The notes beneath the pieces are model-generated. The model saw only the letters and a list, made by a program, of their open reading frames with translations. It searched no databases and was not told the DNA's origin. Below, piece by piece: positions 17,660 to 25,831 of a stretch of DNA of 34,828 nt (position 1 is its first letter; the number at the start of each line of letters is the position of its first letter). Position numbers and translations under genes: made by a program. Source of the DNA: Cryobacterium sp. (GTDB lineage: Bacteria > Actinomycetota > Actinomycetes > Actinomycetales > Microbacteriaceae); contig NZ_JAODBG010000110.1 in assembly GCF_025463825.1 (NCBI RefSeq), positions 1 to 34,828 of the forward strand, given 5' to 3'.

Positions 17660-20577
17660 CGGTGCAGGGCCTTTCCGGTTTCGGTGCGGTCGGTGGAGCG
17701 CGCGGTGAACGACGAGATTGTGGCGAGGTCGAACCGCTGCAGGCCCCGTTCCTGGGTCACGGCGGGATCGACCCGGTCGACGGCGGATGCGCTCAGGATC
17801 AGCGTGGTCCCCGCGGGGGTCAGCGCCGCGAATACGGCGGCCGGGTCGCGCCCGGCGGCGTCCGCCGGCAAGCCGTCGCCGAGCTCGACGATCAAGACGC
17901 CGGGGCGTTCCGACAGGGCGGCGGCGGCGAGGCTGGCCGCACGCGCAAGGGCCGACACCGACGACACGGTCGTGCCCAGGGTGAGGGGACGGTCGGTGTC
18001 GCCGAGGGCCGTGTTCAGCCGGTCGATCCAGTGCTCCAGGTCGGCGCGCCGGGTGCGCGCGCGGATCGGCGACCGCACCAGGTCGAGGCGCTCGGCGATC
18101 AGCTCTCCCACGGTGAGCCCGTTGTCCCGGCTGTCGGACACGTCGGCCAACGCCACCGTGCGCATCGCGATGCCGCGGTCGGAGGGCAGCGCGGCGCCGC
18201 GCACCTGCAGGCGGCCGTCGACGGGGTCCAGACGGCCCGCCAGGGTGGCGGCGAGCACTCGCCGGGCGGAGTCCGCCCCGGTGATCACCAGCACGCTGCC
18301 GGCGTCGACGTTCAGGTCGATCGGACCCAGGCGGCTCTCCGGCAGGCCGACGACGAGGGCGTCCGCGGTGATGTCGTCGGTCTGGGCCCGCGCCCAGGCG
18401 CTGTCGTCGAGGTGGCGGCGGAGGCCCTCCCCCTCGATGTCCACGTTGGGCAGGATGCGGCCGAGCCCGCGCGGCAACCACCAGGCGGCGTTGCCGGCCA
18501 GTGCCATGGCCGCCGGGACCAGGGTCATCCGCACCAGGAACGCGTCGAGGAAGACCCCGACGGCGAGGGCGAACGCGATGCCCTTGATGGCGCCGGAGCC
18601 CTCCGGCACGAAGGCGAAGAAGACGAAGAACATGATCAGCGCGGCCGCCGTCACCACCCGGGCAGCGTGCGAGAAGCCGTGCACCACGGAGCGGCGGGCG
18701 TCGTGCGTCTTAACGAATTCCTCGCGCATGCCCGACACCAGGAAGACCTCGTAGTCCATGGCGAGGCCGAACAGCACCGCCATCAGCAGGATCGGCAGGA
18801 AGCTGAGGATGGGACCGGGGTTGGCGACACCGATCACCTCGGCCAGCCAGCCCCACTGGAAGATCGCCACGGTGGCGCCGAGCGACGCGAACACCGACAG
18901 TAGGAACCCCAGCGCCGCCTTGACCGGCACGAAGATGGAGCGGAACACCATGGTGAGCAGGATCACCGAGAGCCCGACGACGATCAGCGCGAACGGCAAC
19001 AGGGCGTTGGTCAGCCGGTTGGAGATGTCGATGGACACCGCCGTGGCGCCGGTGATGGTGACGGGGGTGCCCAGGTCGTCGTCGATGGCCGGGGCCAGGT
19101 CGCGGATGGCCTGCACGAGGTCCTTGGTCTTGGGCGAGCTGGGCCCGCTCTCCGGCATCACCTGAATGATGGCGGTGTCGACGGTCGCGTTCGGCTGGCC
19201 GACGCTCACGAAGGCCACGTCGGGCAGGTCGCGGAGGTCGGCGGCGATGGTGCCGAGGTCGCCGGTTATGTCGGTGGTCTGGGTGATGTCGACCATCACG
19301 ATCAGCGGCCCGTTGTAACCGGGCCCGAAGCCGTCCTTGATGAGTTCGAAGGCCTGGTACTGGGTGGAGTCGACGGGCTCGGACTCGCTGTCGGGCAGGT
19401 TGAGGTCGAGGCTGAGCGCGGGGATCGCCAGCACGCCGAGGATGCCCACGACGGCCAGCACGGCCACCACCGGGGCCTTCAGCACGATCGCGACCCAGCG
19501 GTGGCCCAGGGTGGGCCGGCCGGTGTCGGGAGTGGTGGCCCTGCGGTGCCCGCGGCTGCCCGGCTTGGGGGCGAGGCGGCCCCTGGCGAGTCCCAGCACG
19601 GCCGGCAGCAGGGTGATCGCAACGCCGATCGAGATCAGCACGGCGAACGCCGCGCCCATGCCCATGACGCTGAGGAAGGGGATGCCGACCACGAGCAGGC
19701 CCAGCAGCGCGATGATGACGGTGATGCCCGCGAAGACCACGGCACTGCCGGCCGTGGCCACGCTGGTCGCCGCCGATTCGTGCGGATCCACCCCGTTGGC
19801 CAGCTGGTTCCGGTGCCGGGAAAGGATGAACAGGGAGTAGTCGATCCCGACGGCCAGGCCCAGCATCATCGCCAGCATCGGTGCGGTGCTCGACACCGGC
19901 ACGAAGGCCGAAATGGCGCCGATGCCGCCGATCGCGACGCCGACGCCGACGAGCGCCATCAGCAGCGGCATGCCGGCCGACATCAGCGAACCGAAGGTGA
20001 TCACCAGGACCACACCGGCGAAGAGCACGCCGAAGATTTCGGTGACGGTGATGCCGAAGGTGTTGTCCTGGAAGACCTGGCCGCCGAATGCGACGGTGAG
20101 GCCGGCGGTCCTGGCGGTGTCGGCCGTGGCCAGGACCTCGTCGATGGTGGCCTCGGAGACGTCGGAGGACTGCCCCTCGAGCTGCACCTGGGTGAAGGCG
20201 GTGGTGTCGTCGGCCGAGATGGCGTCGGAGGCGTATTCGGAGAACGGGTCGATGACGCTGTTCACGCCGGCGACGTCGGTCAGTTCGGTGGCCATCGAGG
20301 TGATGGCTTCCTGGTAGGCGGGGTCACTGACGGAGGCGCCGTCCGGCGCCTGGTAGACCACCTGGACGCTCGCTCCGGCGGCCTGCGGGAAGACCTCGGC
20401 GAGCTTGTCGATGGCGTCCTGCGACTCGGTGCCGGGAATCGCGAAGGATTCCTGGGTGGCGCCGCCGAGCGCGGCGTTGGCGCCCAGGATGCCGCCGAGG
20501 ATCACGATCCAGACGCCGATGACCAGCCAGGCCCGTCGGTAGGCGAAGTGACCGATGCGGTAGAGGAAGGTTGCCAT
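17656..20577 (-). CDS. MMPL/RND-family exporter with extra C-terminal ABC-ATPase-like domain
   Basis: The 973-residue protein is about 240 residues longer than a plain MMPL protein. The RND part has helix 1 (13-38), a first external domain (41-170), helices 2-6 (175-330), helix 7 (368-390), a second external domain (395-525) and helices 8-12 (528-700). The proton-relay Asp-Tyr pairs are present: GIDYSLF (244-250) and AMDYEVF (606-612). Residues about 736-940 look like a decayed ABC ATPase: VLVITGADSARRVLAATLAG (762-781) aligns with a Walker A region but lacks Lys-Ser/Thr, LTLGTTVSSVSALARAASLA (865-884) resembles the signature helix, and GVLIVELGDG (893-902) resembles Walker B with no catalytic Glu in place. 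The gene lies four bases after the TetR gene and overlaps YhgE/Pip. Substrate unknown; lipid or drug export is typical for the family. Confidence 0.9.
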   Translation of the reverse strand: MATFLYRIGHFAYRRAWLVIGVWIVILGGILGANAALGGATQESFAIPGTESQDAIDKLAEVFPQAAGASVQVVYQAPDGASVSDPAYQEAITSMATELTDVAGVNSVIDPFSEYASDAISADDTTAFTQVQLEGQSSDVSEATIDEVLATADTARTAGLTVAFGGQVFQDNTFGITVTEIFGVLFAGVVLVITFGSLMSAGMPLLMALVGVGVAIGGIGAISAFVPVSSTAPMLAMMLGLAVGIDYSLFILSRHRNQLANGVDPHESAATSVATAGSAVVFAGITVIIALLGLLVVGIPFLSVMGMGAAFAVLISIGVAITLLPAVLGLARGRLAPKPGSRGHRRATTPDTGRPTLGHRWVAIVLKAPVVAVLAVVGILGVLAIPALSLDLNLPDSESEPVDSTQYQAFELIKDGFGPGYNGPLIVMVDITQTTDITGDLGTIAADLRDLPDVAFVSVGQPNATVDTAIIQVMPESGPSSPKTKDLVQAIRDLAPAIDDDLGTPVTITGATAVSIDISNRLTNALLPFALIVVGLSVILLTMVFRSIFVPVKAALGFLLSVFASLGATVAIFQWGWLAEVIGVANPGPILSFLPILLMAVLFGLAMDYEVFLVSGMREEFVKTHDARRSVVHGFSHAARVVTAAALIMFFVFFAFVPEGSGAIKGIAFALAVGVFLDAFLVRMTLVPAAMALAGNAAWWLPRGLGRILPNVDIEGEGLRRHLDDSAWARAQTDDITADALVVGLPESRLGPIDLNVDAGSVLVITGADSARRVLAATLAGRLDPVDGRLQVRGAALPSDRGIAMRTVALADVSDSRDNGLTVGELIAERLDLVRSPIRARTRRADLEHWIDRLNTALGDTDRPLTLGTTVSSVSALARAASLAAAALSERPGVLIVELGDGLPADAAGRDPAAVFAALTPAGTTLILSASAVDRVDPAVTQERGLQRFDLATISSFTARSTDRTETGKALHR

Positions 20578-20581
20578 GGGT

Positions 20582-21208
20582 TTACTTCCAGGTTTCGGGC
20601 TGCGGGCGGACGGAGACCGGGGCGAGGAGCTCGATGATGACGACCCGCAGCGCGTCGCGGACCTCCGTCGGCGAAACCTCGGGGCGTGTCACCGGTGTGC
20701 TGAAGTTCATACCGGCGACGAGGGTGTATGCCGCGCCGCCGAGGGCCATGCCGAACCGGATCTGGTCTTCGACGCTGGCGTTGTGGTCGCAGATGGCGTT
20801 GGACAGCTTCACGATGAGCAGGCCGGCCCGGTCGATGACCGCGATGCCCGTGAGGGACTGGGCCTGGTTGATGAAGGTGTGCAACTCGAGCCTGAACTCG
20901 AGGATGAAGTCGATGAAGTCGTCGACGAAGCGCAGCCGGCTGGCCTCGGTCTCCGGCGTGGCGAGGAACCTCTCGAGGATCTCCTCGAGGCGGTCGATCG
21001 CCGGGGTGAGCACGGCCTCGAGCAGCGCCTCCTTGGAGGCGAAGTGGTAGAGCACACTGGATTTCGAGTAGCCGGCGACATCCGCGATGTGCGCCAGGGA
21101 GGCTCCGGCGAACCCGACCGAGGCGAACTGTTCGAGTGCGGTCAGGCGCAGTTCGTCGCTCGTCGTCTGGCGCGCGGTGCTGGCGGCGGTAGTTGCGTCG
21201 GTGATCAC
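20582..21208 (-). CDS. TetR-family regulator of the MMPL-YhgE operon
   Basis: The 208-residue product has an N-terminal helix-turn-helix (about 24-70), with FASVGFAGASLAHIADVAG and YSKSSVLYHFASKEALL as the recognisable TetR pattern, and a helical C-terminal ligand-binding domain. It is the first gene of the operon with the MMPL exporter and YhgE/Pip, so it probably represses its own operon until a ligand binds. The start is GTG at 21208, with TAGCGT ending six bases before it. Two operator-like boxes lie just upstream. Confidence 0.9.
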   Translation of the reverse strand: MITDATTAASTARQTTSDELRLTALEQFASVGFAGASLAHIADVAGYSKSSVLYHFASKEALLEAVLTPAIDRLEEILERFLATPETEASRLRFVDDFIDFILEFRLELHTFINQAQSLTGIAVIDRAGLLIVKLSNAICDHNASVEDQIRFGMALGGAAYTLVAGMNFSTPVTRPEVSPTEVRDALRVVIIELLAPVSVRPQPETWK

Positions 21209-21214
21209 TCGCCA

Positions 21215-21220
21215 ACGCTA
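21215..21220 (-). promoter_or_regulatory. Putative -10 box (TAGCGT) of the TetR-MMPL-YhgE operon
   Basis: TAGCGT on the minus strand, then TGGCGA, then GTG at 21208. It sits directly beside the first operator-like box, so a bound repressor would block polymerase. Confidence 0.4.
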
Positions 21221-21222
21221 GT

Positions 21223-21255
21223 TGTCCGATCGGTCAGCTTCTGCACGATCGGTCA
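21223..21255. promoter_or_regulatory. Tandem TetR-type operator boxes
   Basis: Box 1 (21223-21236) reads TGTCCGATCGGTCA and box 2 (21242-21255) reads TGCACGATCGGTCA. Each is centred on CGATCG; box 1 is palindromic at 12 of 14 positions. The boxes share CGATCGGTCAG and repeat with a 19-bp step, about two helical turns, which suits two repressor dimers on one face of DNA. Confidence 0.65.
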
Positions 21256-21400
21256 GATTGTCGGGAAACATCCAGCGAAGCATTCTCGGCGCCGGGCACG
21301 GGAAGTTACTGGCTATGATCCCCACCAGGACATCTAGCCGCGCCCGGCCGACTGGCGTCATCGTCGATCGCCCCGGTAGCGTAGAACTCAGGAGGCTCAC

Positions 21401-21625
21401 ATGCGAAAGTTTTTGTTCAATGGCGCCATGATCGGTGTCGTGGCCGGCGGGTGGAACATCCTGCAGGCGACTCGGCACGGACCGCGGGACTGGCGTCTCG
21501 TGCTCACCTGGATCGGCTGGGGCCTGAGCGTCGCCGTCGCCGTCGGAAACGTCGTCAAGGACGCCGACGAGAAGTCGCTGACCAGCCGCACGGCGGCCGA
21601 CGAGAAGAAGGCCAGGAAGAAATAG
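21401..21625 (+). CDS. Small membrane protein, unknown function
   Basis: The 74-residue product has two hydrophobic stretches (about 5-20 and 34-50) joined by a basic loop with RHGPRDWR, and a Lys-rich hydrophilic tail. I do not recognise a family. The ATG at 21401 has a clear AGGAGG five bases upstream, so it is probably a real gene. It is divergent from the TetR gene. Confidence 0.65.
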   Translation: MRKFLFNGAMIGVVAGGWNILQATRHGPRDWRLVLTWIGWGLSVAVAVGNVVKDADEKSLTSRTAADEKKARKK

Positions 21626-21732
21626 GGCCCGTCCGCCCCGCCAGTACGGCGTCTGCGGCGTGTCCGCCCCTGCGTTCGCAGTCAGGACGGCGAAACTGGA
21701 CTTCTCACGCAGTTAGAAGGAAGGGGCTCACG

Positions 21733-22197
21733 ATGTTCGGTCGTCGACGTCGCACCGCACCCGTTGTCCTCGCGCCGGTGGTCCCCGCCCTGCCAGAGCT
21801 CAGTGACGCCCAAATCTTCGAACACCTGCACTCCGCGCTCGCCGAGCTCGTCGGCGCGGACGGCGCGTGGACCCTCGTTCCCCGTCAGGCCGATGACACC
21901 GACATGATCTTCCACGACCTCAAGGCGTCCCAGATCGCCACCTCGCTCACCCGGATCCTGACCACCGAGACGACTCGTCTGCGCACCGAGGAGGTGGCGG
22001 CCCCGGCGAATATTGCCGAGCCGCGCACCGACACTCCGGTTGACGGCATCACCGCTGTGACCACCGAGGCGATCCTGGTCTCCTCCGGCGCCGAACCGAC
22101 GGCGCTGCCGTGGAACCCGGCTCCCATCTCGGTGTGGGCCGAACAGCACGAGGGCGCCCGCGCGGCCAGCCGCACCACCTCCCGCCTGGTCGCCTGA
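21733..22197 (+). CDS. Hypothetical protein
   Basis: The 154-residue product begins with a basic patch (MFGRRRR), then a Val/Pro-rich stretch, then a soluble region (about 20-110) with ELSDAQIFEHLHSALAEL, and a low-complexity end. No signal peptide, membrane helix or catalytic motif is visible and I do not recognise it. The ATG at 21733 has AAGGGG upstream. Codon use matches the neighbours, which supports its being coding. It precedes the GH15 pseudogene on the same strand. Confidence 0.55.
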   Translation: MFGRRRRTAPVVLAPVVPALPELSDAQIFEHLHSALAELVGADGAWTLVPRQADDTDMIFHDLKASQIATSLTRILTTETTRLRTEEVAAPANIAEPRTDTPVDGITAVTTEAILVSSGAEPTALPWNPAPISVWAEQHEGARAASRTTSRLVA

Positions 22198-22242
22198 CCC
22201 CATTGGCCGCCGGCGGCCTGCTGCCCGTGTGAGGATGACTCC

Positions 22243-24038
22243 ATGGCGCAACACATCGAGGACTACGCCCTCCTGAGCGACTGCCACTCGGCGGCCCTCG
22301 TCGGCCCTTGTCGGCCGTGACGGCAGTATCGACTGGCTCTGTCTGCCGCGGTACGATTCCGCATCGATGTTCGGGGCTGTGCTCGGCACCGAAGACCACG
22401 GCCGTTGGTTCCTTGCCCCGGCCGACGCCACGGCCACGGCCAGCCGCTCCTACCTGGGTGAGAGCTTCATCCTCCGCACGGTCTGGACCACCAGGACCGG
22501 CGTCGTCGAGGTGACCGAGTTCATGCCCCACGGCGACGGCCGGTCGGATGTGGTGCGTACCGTGCGCGGCCTGGCCGGCTCCGTCGACATGGTGCAGGAC
22601 CTGCGCCTGCGGTTCGGCTACCGCGCCACCGTGCCCTGGGTACGACAGCTGCGGCACGAGAAGTCCCCGGGGCTCATTGCCGTGGCCGGGCCGGATGCCG
22701 TGGTGGTGCGCGGACCCGCCCTGCACGCCGCCGACCACCGGCACGAGGCCCGGTCCACGGTCTCCCAGCACGAGAGTGTCAGCCTGCAGCTCACCTGCCT
22801 CGCACCTCCCGCTGCCGCCGGCGCTGGACGTTTCGAGCTCCCTCGCTGACACGGCCACGTGGTGGGCGGGCTGGGCGGATAGCTGCGTGCACGAGGGGCC
22901 GTTCCGCGACGCCGTGGTGCGTTCGCTGCTGGTCCTGCGGGCGTTGACCCACGAGGCCACCGGCGGGATCGTCGCCGCGGCCACCACCTCGCTGCCGGAG
23001 TTCGCCGGCGGCAGCCGCAACTGGGTCTACCGGTACGTGTGGCTGCGCGACGCCTCGCTCACACTGTCGGTGCTGCTCTCGCACGGCTACGAGGTCGAGG
23101 CGGAGGATTGGCGGGGCTGGTTGCTGCGCGCCATCGCCGGCGACCCGAACGACATCCAGATCATGTACGGCCTCGCCGGGGAACGATACCTGCCCGAACG
23201 GGAGCTGTCCAGCCTGCCGGGCCACCGGGGCGCGGCGCCGGTGCGGGTAGGCAACGGCGCCGTGGGCCAGTTCCAATCCGACATCGTGGGCGAGGTGATG
23301 GTGGCCCTGCACGAGGCCCGTGGCGCCGGGGTGGAGGAGACCGAGTTCTCCTGGCCGCTGCAACTGGCCCTGATGGCTTACCTCGAGGCGAACTGGCGCC
23401 GGCCCGACCAGGGCATCTGGGAGGTGCGCGGGCCGGCCCGGGAGTTCACCCACTCCCGGGTGATGGTGTGGGCGGCCTTCGACCGGGCGGTGCGGGGGAT
23501 CACCGAATACGGCCTGCCCGGCCCGCTCGAGCGCTGGCGACGCATCCGGAGCGAGGACCGCCGGGATATCGAGGAGCGCGGGTTCGACGTGGCACGCGGC
23601 TGCTACACCCAGTCCTTCGGCAGCGACGAGGTCGACGCGTCACTGCTGGTCTTGCCGCAGGGGGGTTCTTGCGCCGCCGACGACCCCCGGATGCTCGGCA
23701 CGGTCGCGGCCATCGAAACCGACCTGCTGCGCGAGGGCCTGCTGTTGCGGTACACGAGCCGGGCGGCCCTGGACGGCCTGGAACCCGGCGAGCACCCGTT
23801 CCTGGCCTGCTCCTTCTGGCTGGTCGAGCAGTACGCGGCGTCCGGCCGCACCGATGATGCGCGGGAGCTGATGGCACGCCTGGTGGGCCTGGCGAACGAC
23901 GTGGACCTTCTGGCGGAGGAGTACGACGTGTCCACGGGGCATCACGCCGGCAACACGCCCCAGGCCCTGAGCCACCTGACCCTGGTGCGCGCGGCCGACG
24001 CCCTCGCCCTGGCCACGGCGCGGTCCGCCGCGGCCTGA
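22243..24038 (+). pseudogene. GH15 glucoamylase/trehalase-like gene broken by two frameshifts
   Basis: Joined across frames, the sequence gives a near-complete GH15 protein of about 595 residues: MAQHIEDYALLSDCHSAALVG, then RDGSIDWLCLPRYDS, later WVYRYVWLRDASLTL and near the end a GNTPQALSHL-type segment. In the first frame the protein stops after 25 codons (TGA at 22318). The cause is visible: GCCCTCGTCG (22294-22303) is followed by GCCCTTGTCG (22304-22313), a 10-bp tandem duplication that shifts the frame. A second shift, equal to one added or two lost bases, occurs near 22790-22806, where QLTC should continue as SHLPLPPALD. GH15 members in actinobacteria include glucoamylases and trehalases. 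With two shifts the gene is probably inactive; sequencing error is possible for the second but unlikely for the first. Confidence 0.85.
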
Positions 24039-24044
24039 CGCGGG

Positions 24045-24314
24045 TCAGGACGAACTGGTGCGGTTGCGAGTCACGAGACCGTAGATCAGCAGAACGACGA
24101 TCGAACCCAGGATGGCGATCACCCAGGTGCGCAGGTCGAAGAACGTTCCCATGTCGATGTTGAAGAGCAGACTGGCGATCCAGCCACCGAGGAGCGCGCC
24201 GACCACGCCGAGAAGCAGGGTCACGAACCAGCCACCGCCCTGCCGCCCGGGCAGGATCAGCTTGGCGATCGCGCCGGCCAGCAGACCGAGAAGGAGAAAA
24301 CCGAAGAATCCCAT
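24045..24314 (-). CDS. GlsB/YeaQ/YmgE family small membrane protein
   Basis: The 89-residue product has three hydrophobic helices (about 3-20, 28-49 and 60-80) and the family pattern GLLAGAIAKLILPG followed by a glycine-rich GGGWFVTLLLGVVGALLGGW segment. These 'transglycosylase-associated' proteins are stress-linked membrane proteins of unproven function. The ATG at 24314 has GGAAGG eight bases upstream. It is convergent with the GH15 pseudogene, seven bases apart. Confidence 0.88.
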   Translation of the reverse strand: MGFFGFLLLGLLAGAIAKLILPGRQGGGWFVTLLLGVVGALLGGWIASLLFNIDMGTFFDLRTWVIAILGSIVVLLIYGLVTRNRTSSS

Positions 24315-24498
24315 GGTGACAGCCTTCCGTTGTCCCGGCTTCGGTGGACTCGCCGGCCGGCTGCCACGATCATAAAGCCGTACTCGCCCTGCCGATAGGC
24401 GCAGCCATCAGCGGTTCGGTTGGCGGGCGGCCGGGTTGCGTCAGAGATCACCCGAATTCTTTGTAGGTATTCCACTGCGCCGACGTCATGCCGAATTC

Positions 24499-24504
24499 TA
24501 GATT
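24499..24504 (+). promoter_or_regulatory. Putative -10 box (TAGATT) in front of bioY
   Basis: TAGATT is followed by seven bases and the bioY ATG at 24512, so the message may be leaderless or nearly so. No BirA-type or other operator was recognised around it. Confidence 0.4.
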
Positions 24505-24511
24505 GAAGACC

Positions 24512-25120
24512 ATGACAGCCCATGCCTCCCTCCCCCGCCTCAGCGTGCGCGATCTCGCGCAGATCGCCATCTTCGCCGCCCTGATCGCCGCCCTCGGCTT
24601 CCCCGGTGCCATCGCCATCGGGGCCAGCGCCGTGCCGATCACCTTCCAGACCCTGGGCGTGATGCTGGCCGGCGCGATCCTCGGCGCGCGGAAGGGCTTC
24701 CTGGCGGTGCTCCTGCTGCTCGTGCTGGCGGCCGCCGGCCTGCCGCTGCTCTCCGGCGGCCGGGGCGGACTGGTCTGGTTCACCACCTCCCCCGCGGCCG
24801 GCTACCCCTACGGCTGGCTGCTCGGGGTGCTCGTGATCGGCGCCCTGACCAGCTGGCTGCTGCCGCGGTACCCGTTCTGGCCGGCCCTGGGCGCCACCGT
24901 GCTGGGCGGCATCGTCGCCGTGTACCTGATCGGGGTTCCCGTCACCGCCATCAACCTGGGGCTGCCGCTGTGGGCGGCCCTGGTGGACAGCGCGAAGTTC
25001 CTGCCGGGCGACCTGGTCAAGGTGGTCGTCACGGTGCTGGTCGCCAAGCAGGTACACAAGGCCTATCCCGGCCTGATCCCGGCGCGGCGCCCCGCCGCCG
25101 ACATCCGGGTGGACGCGTGA
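24512..25120 (+). CDS. bioY: Biotin transporter substrate-binding membrane subunit (ECF S component)
   Basis: BioY binds biotin in the membrane and works with an ECF module of two further subunits. The 202-residue product has about six helices and family features: LAQIAIFAALIAALG near the start, the GASAVPITFQTLGVMLAGAILG segment after helix 1, and the end with FLPGDLVKVVVTVLVA. The ATG at 24512 is chosen over a start eight codons earlier because the -10-like box fits it. Its stop overlaps the start of bioM as GTGA. Confidence 0.93.
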   Translation: MTAHASLPRLSVRDLAQIAIFAALIAALGFPGAIAIGASAVPITFQTLGVMLAGAILGARKGFLAVLLLLVLAAAGLPLLSGGRGGLVWFTTSPAAGYPYGWLLGVLVIGALTSWLLPRYPFWPALGATVLGGIVAVYLIGVPVTAINLGLPLWAALVDSAKFLPGDLVKVVVTVLVAKQVHKAYPGLIPARRPAADIRVDA

Positions 25121-25803
25121 GCGCTGCCGGCATTCGTTTCGAGGACGTCTCGCACGGCTTCGACGACCGTCCGGTGCTGACCGACATCGACCTGCACCTC
25201 ACCGAACGCCGCATCGGAATCGTCGGCGCCAACGGCAGCGGCAAGTCGACGCTGGCCCGCATGATCAACGGCCTGGTCACCCCGACCAGTGGCTCCGTCA
25301 CGGTGAACGGCCTCGATGTGCGCCGGCAGGCCAAGCTGGTGCGGCGCGAGGTGGGGTTCATCTTCACCAACCCGGACAACCAGATTGTGATGCCCACCGT
25401 GCAGGAGGACGTGGCCTTCACCCTGCGGCGGCGCGGCCTGGACGCCACCGACATCGCCGCCCGCACCGCGGAGGCGCTCGACCGGTTCGGGCTCGCTCAC
25501 CTGGCGGACCGCCCCGCCCACCGTCTCTCGGGCGGCCAGAAGCAGCTCCTCGCGCTGGCCGCCGTGCTGGTCGCCGGGCCCAGCATCGTCGTGGCGGACG
25601 AGCCGACCACCCTGTTGGATGCCCGTAACACCCGCCTGATCACCGGGCTGCTGGTGTCGCTGACCCAGCAGGTGATCGTGGTGACCCACGACCTCGACGT
25701 TCTCGAGGGCTTCGACCGGGTCCTCGTGATCGACGAGGGCCGGGTCGTGGCGGACGACGTGCCGGCGGCGGCGCTCACGGCGTACCTGAGCCTGCTGTCA
25801 TGA
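25117..25803 (+). CDS. bioM: Biotin transporter ATP-binding subunit
   Basis: This ABC ATPase powers biotin uptake. The 228-residue product has Walker A GANGSGKST (about 37-45), the Q-loop region FTNPDNQIVMPTV, the signature LSGGQKQLLALA, Walker B IVVADEPT and the switch histidine in VVTHDLD. In the signature-following region DEPTTLLD replaces the more usual DEPxxxLD without loss of catalytic Glu. The GTG at 25117 overlaps the bioY stop. Its own stop overlaps an ATG (25800) that opens a six-codon minicistron rather than bioN directly. Confidence 0.94.
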   Translation: MSAAGIRFEDVSHGFDDRPVLTDIDLHLTERRIGIVGANGSGKSTLARMINGLVTPTSGSVTVNGLDVRRQAKLVRREVGFIFTNPDNQIVMPTVQEDVAFTLRRRGLDATDIAARTAEALDRFGLAHLADRPAHRLSGGQKQLLALAAVLVAGPSIVVADEPTTLLDARNTRLITGLLVSLTQQVIVVTHDLDVLEGFDRVLVIDEGRVVADDVPAAALTAYLSLLS

Positions 25804-25831
25804 TCGGCCTGTCCCGATGAGCCCGTCGTGA
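25800..25831 (+). other. Two chained minicistrons between bioM and bioN
   Basis: ATG at 25800 (overlapping the bioM stop as ATGA) opens a six-codon frame, MIGLSR, that stops at 25818-25820. That stop overlaps a second ATG at 25817, which opens a four-codon frame, MSPS, stopping at 25829-25831. That stop overlaps the GTG start of bioN at 25828. The first minicistron resembles the start of bioN itself (MIGLYR): bases 25801-25816 and 25829-25844 match at 14 of 16. Confidence 0.6.

Noticed and set aside
22243..22320. Programmed frameshifting in the GH15 gene
   Set aside because: The first shift comes from a plain tandem duplication, with no slippery site or pseudoknot seen, and a second shift follows; decay is simpler.
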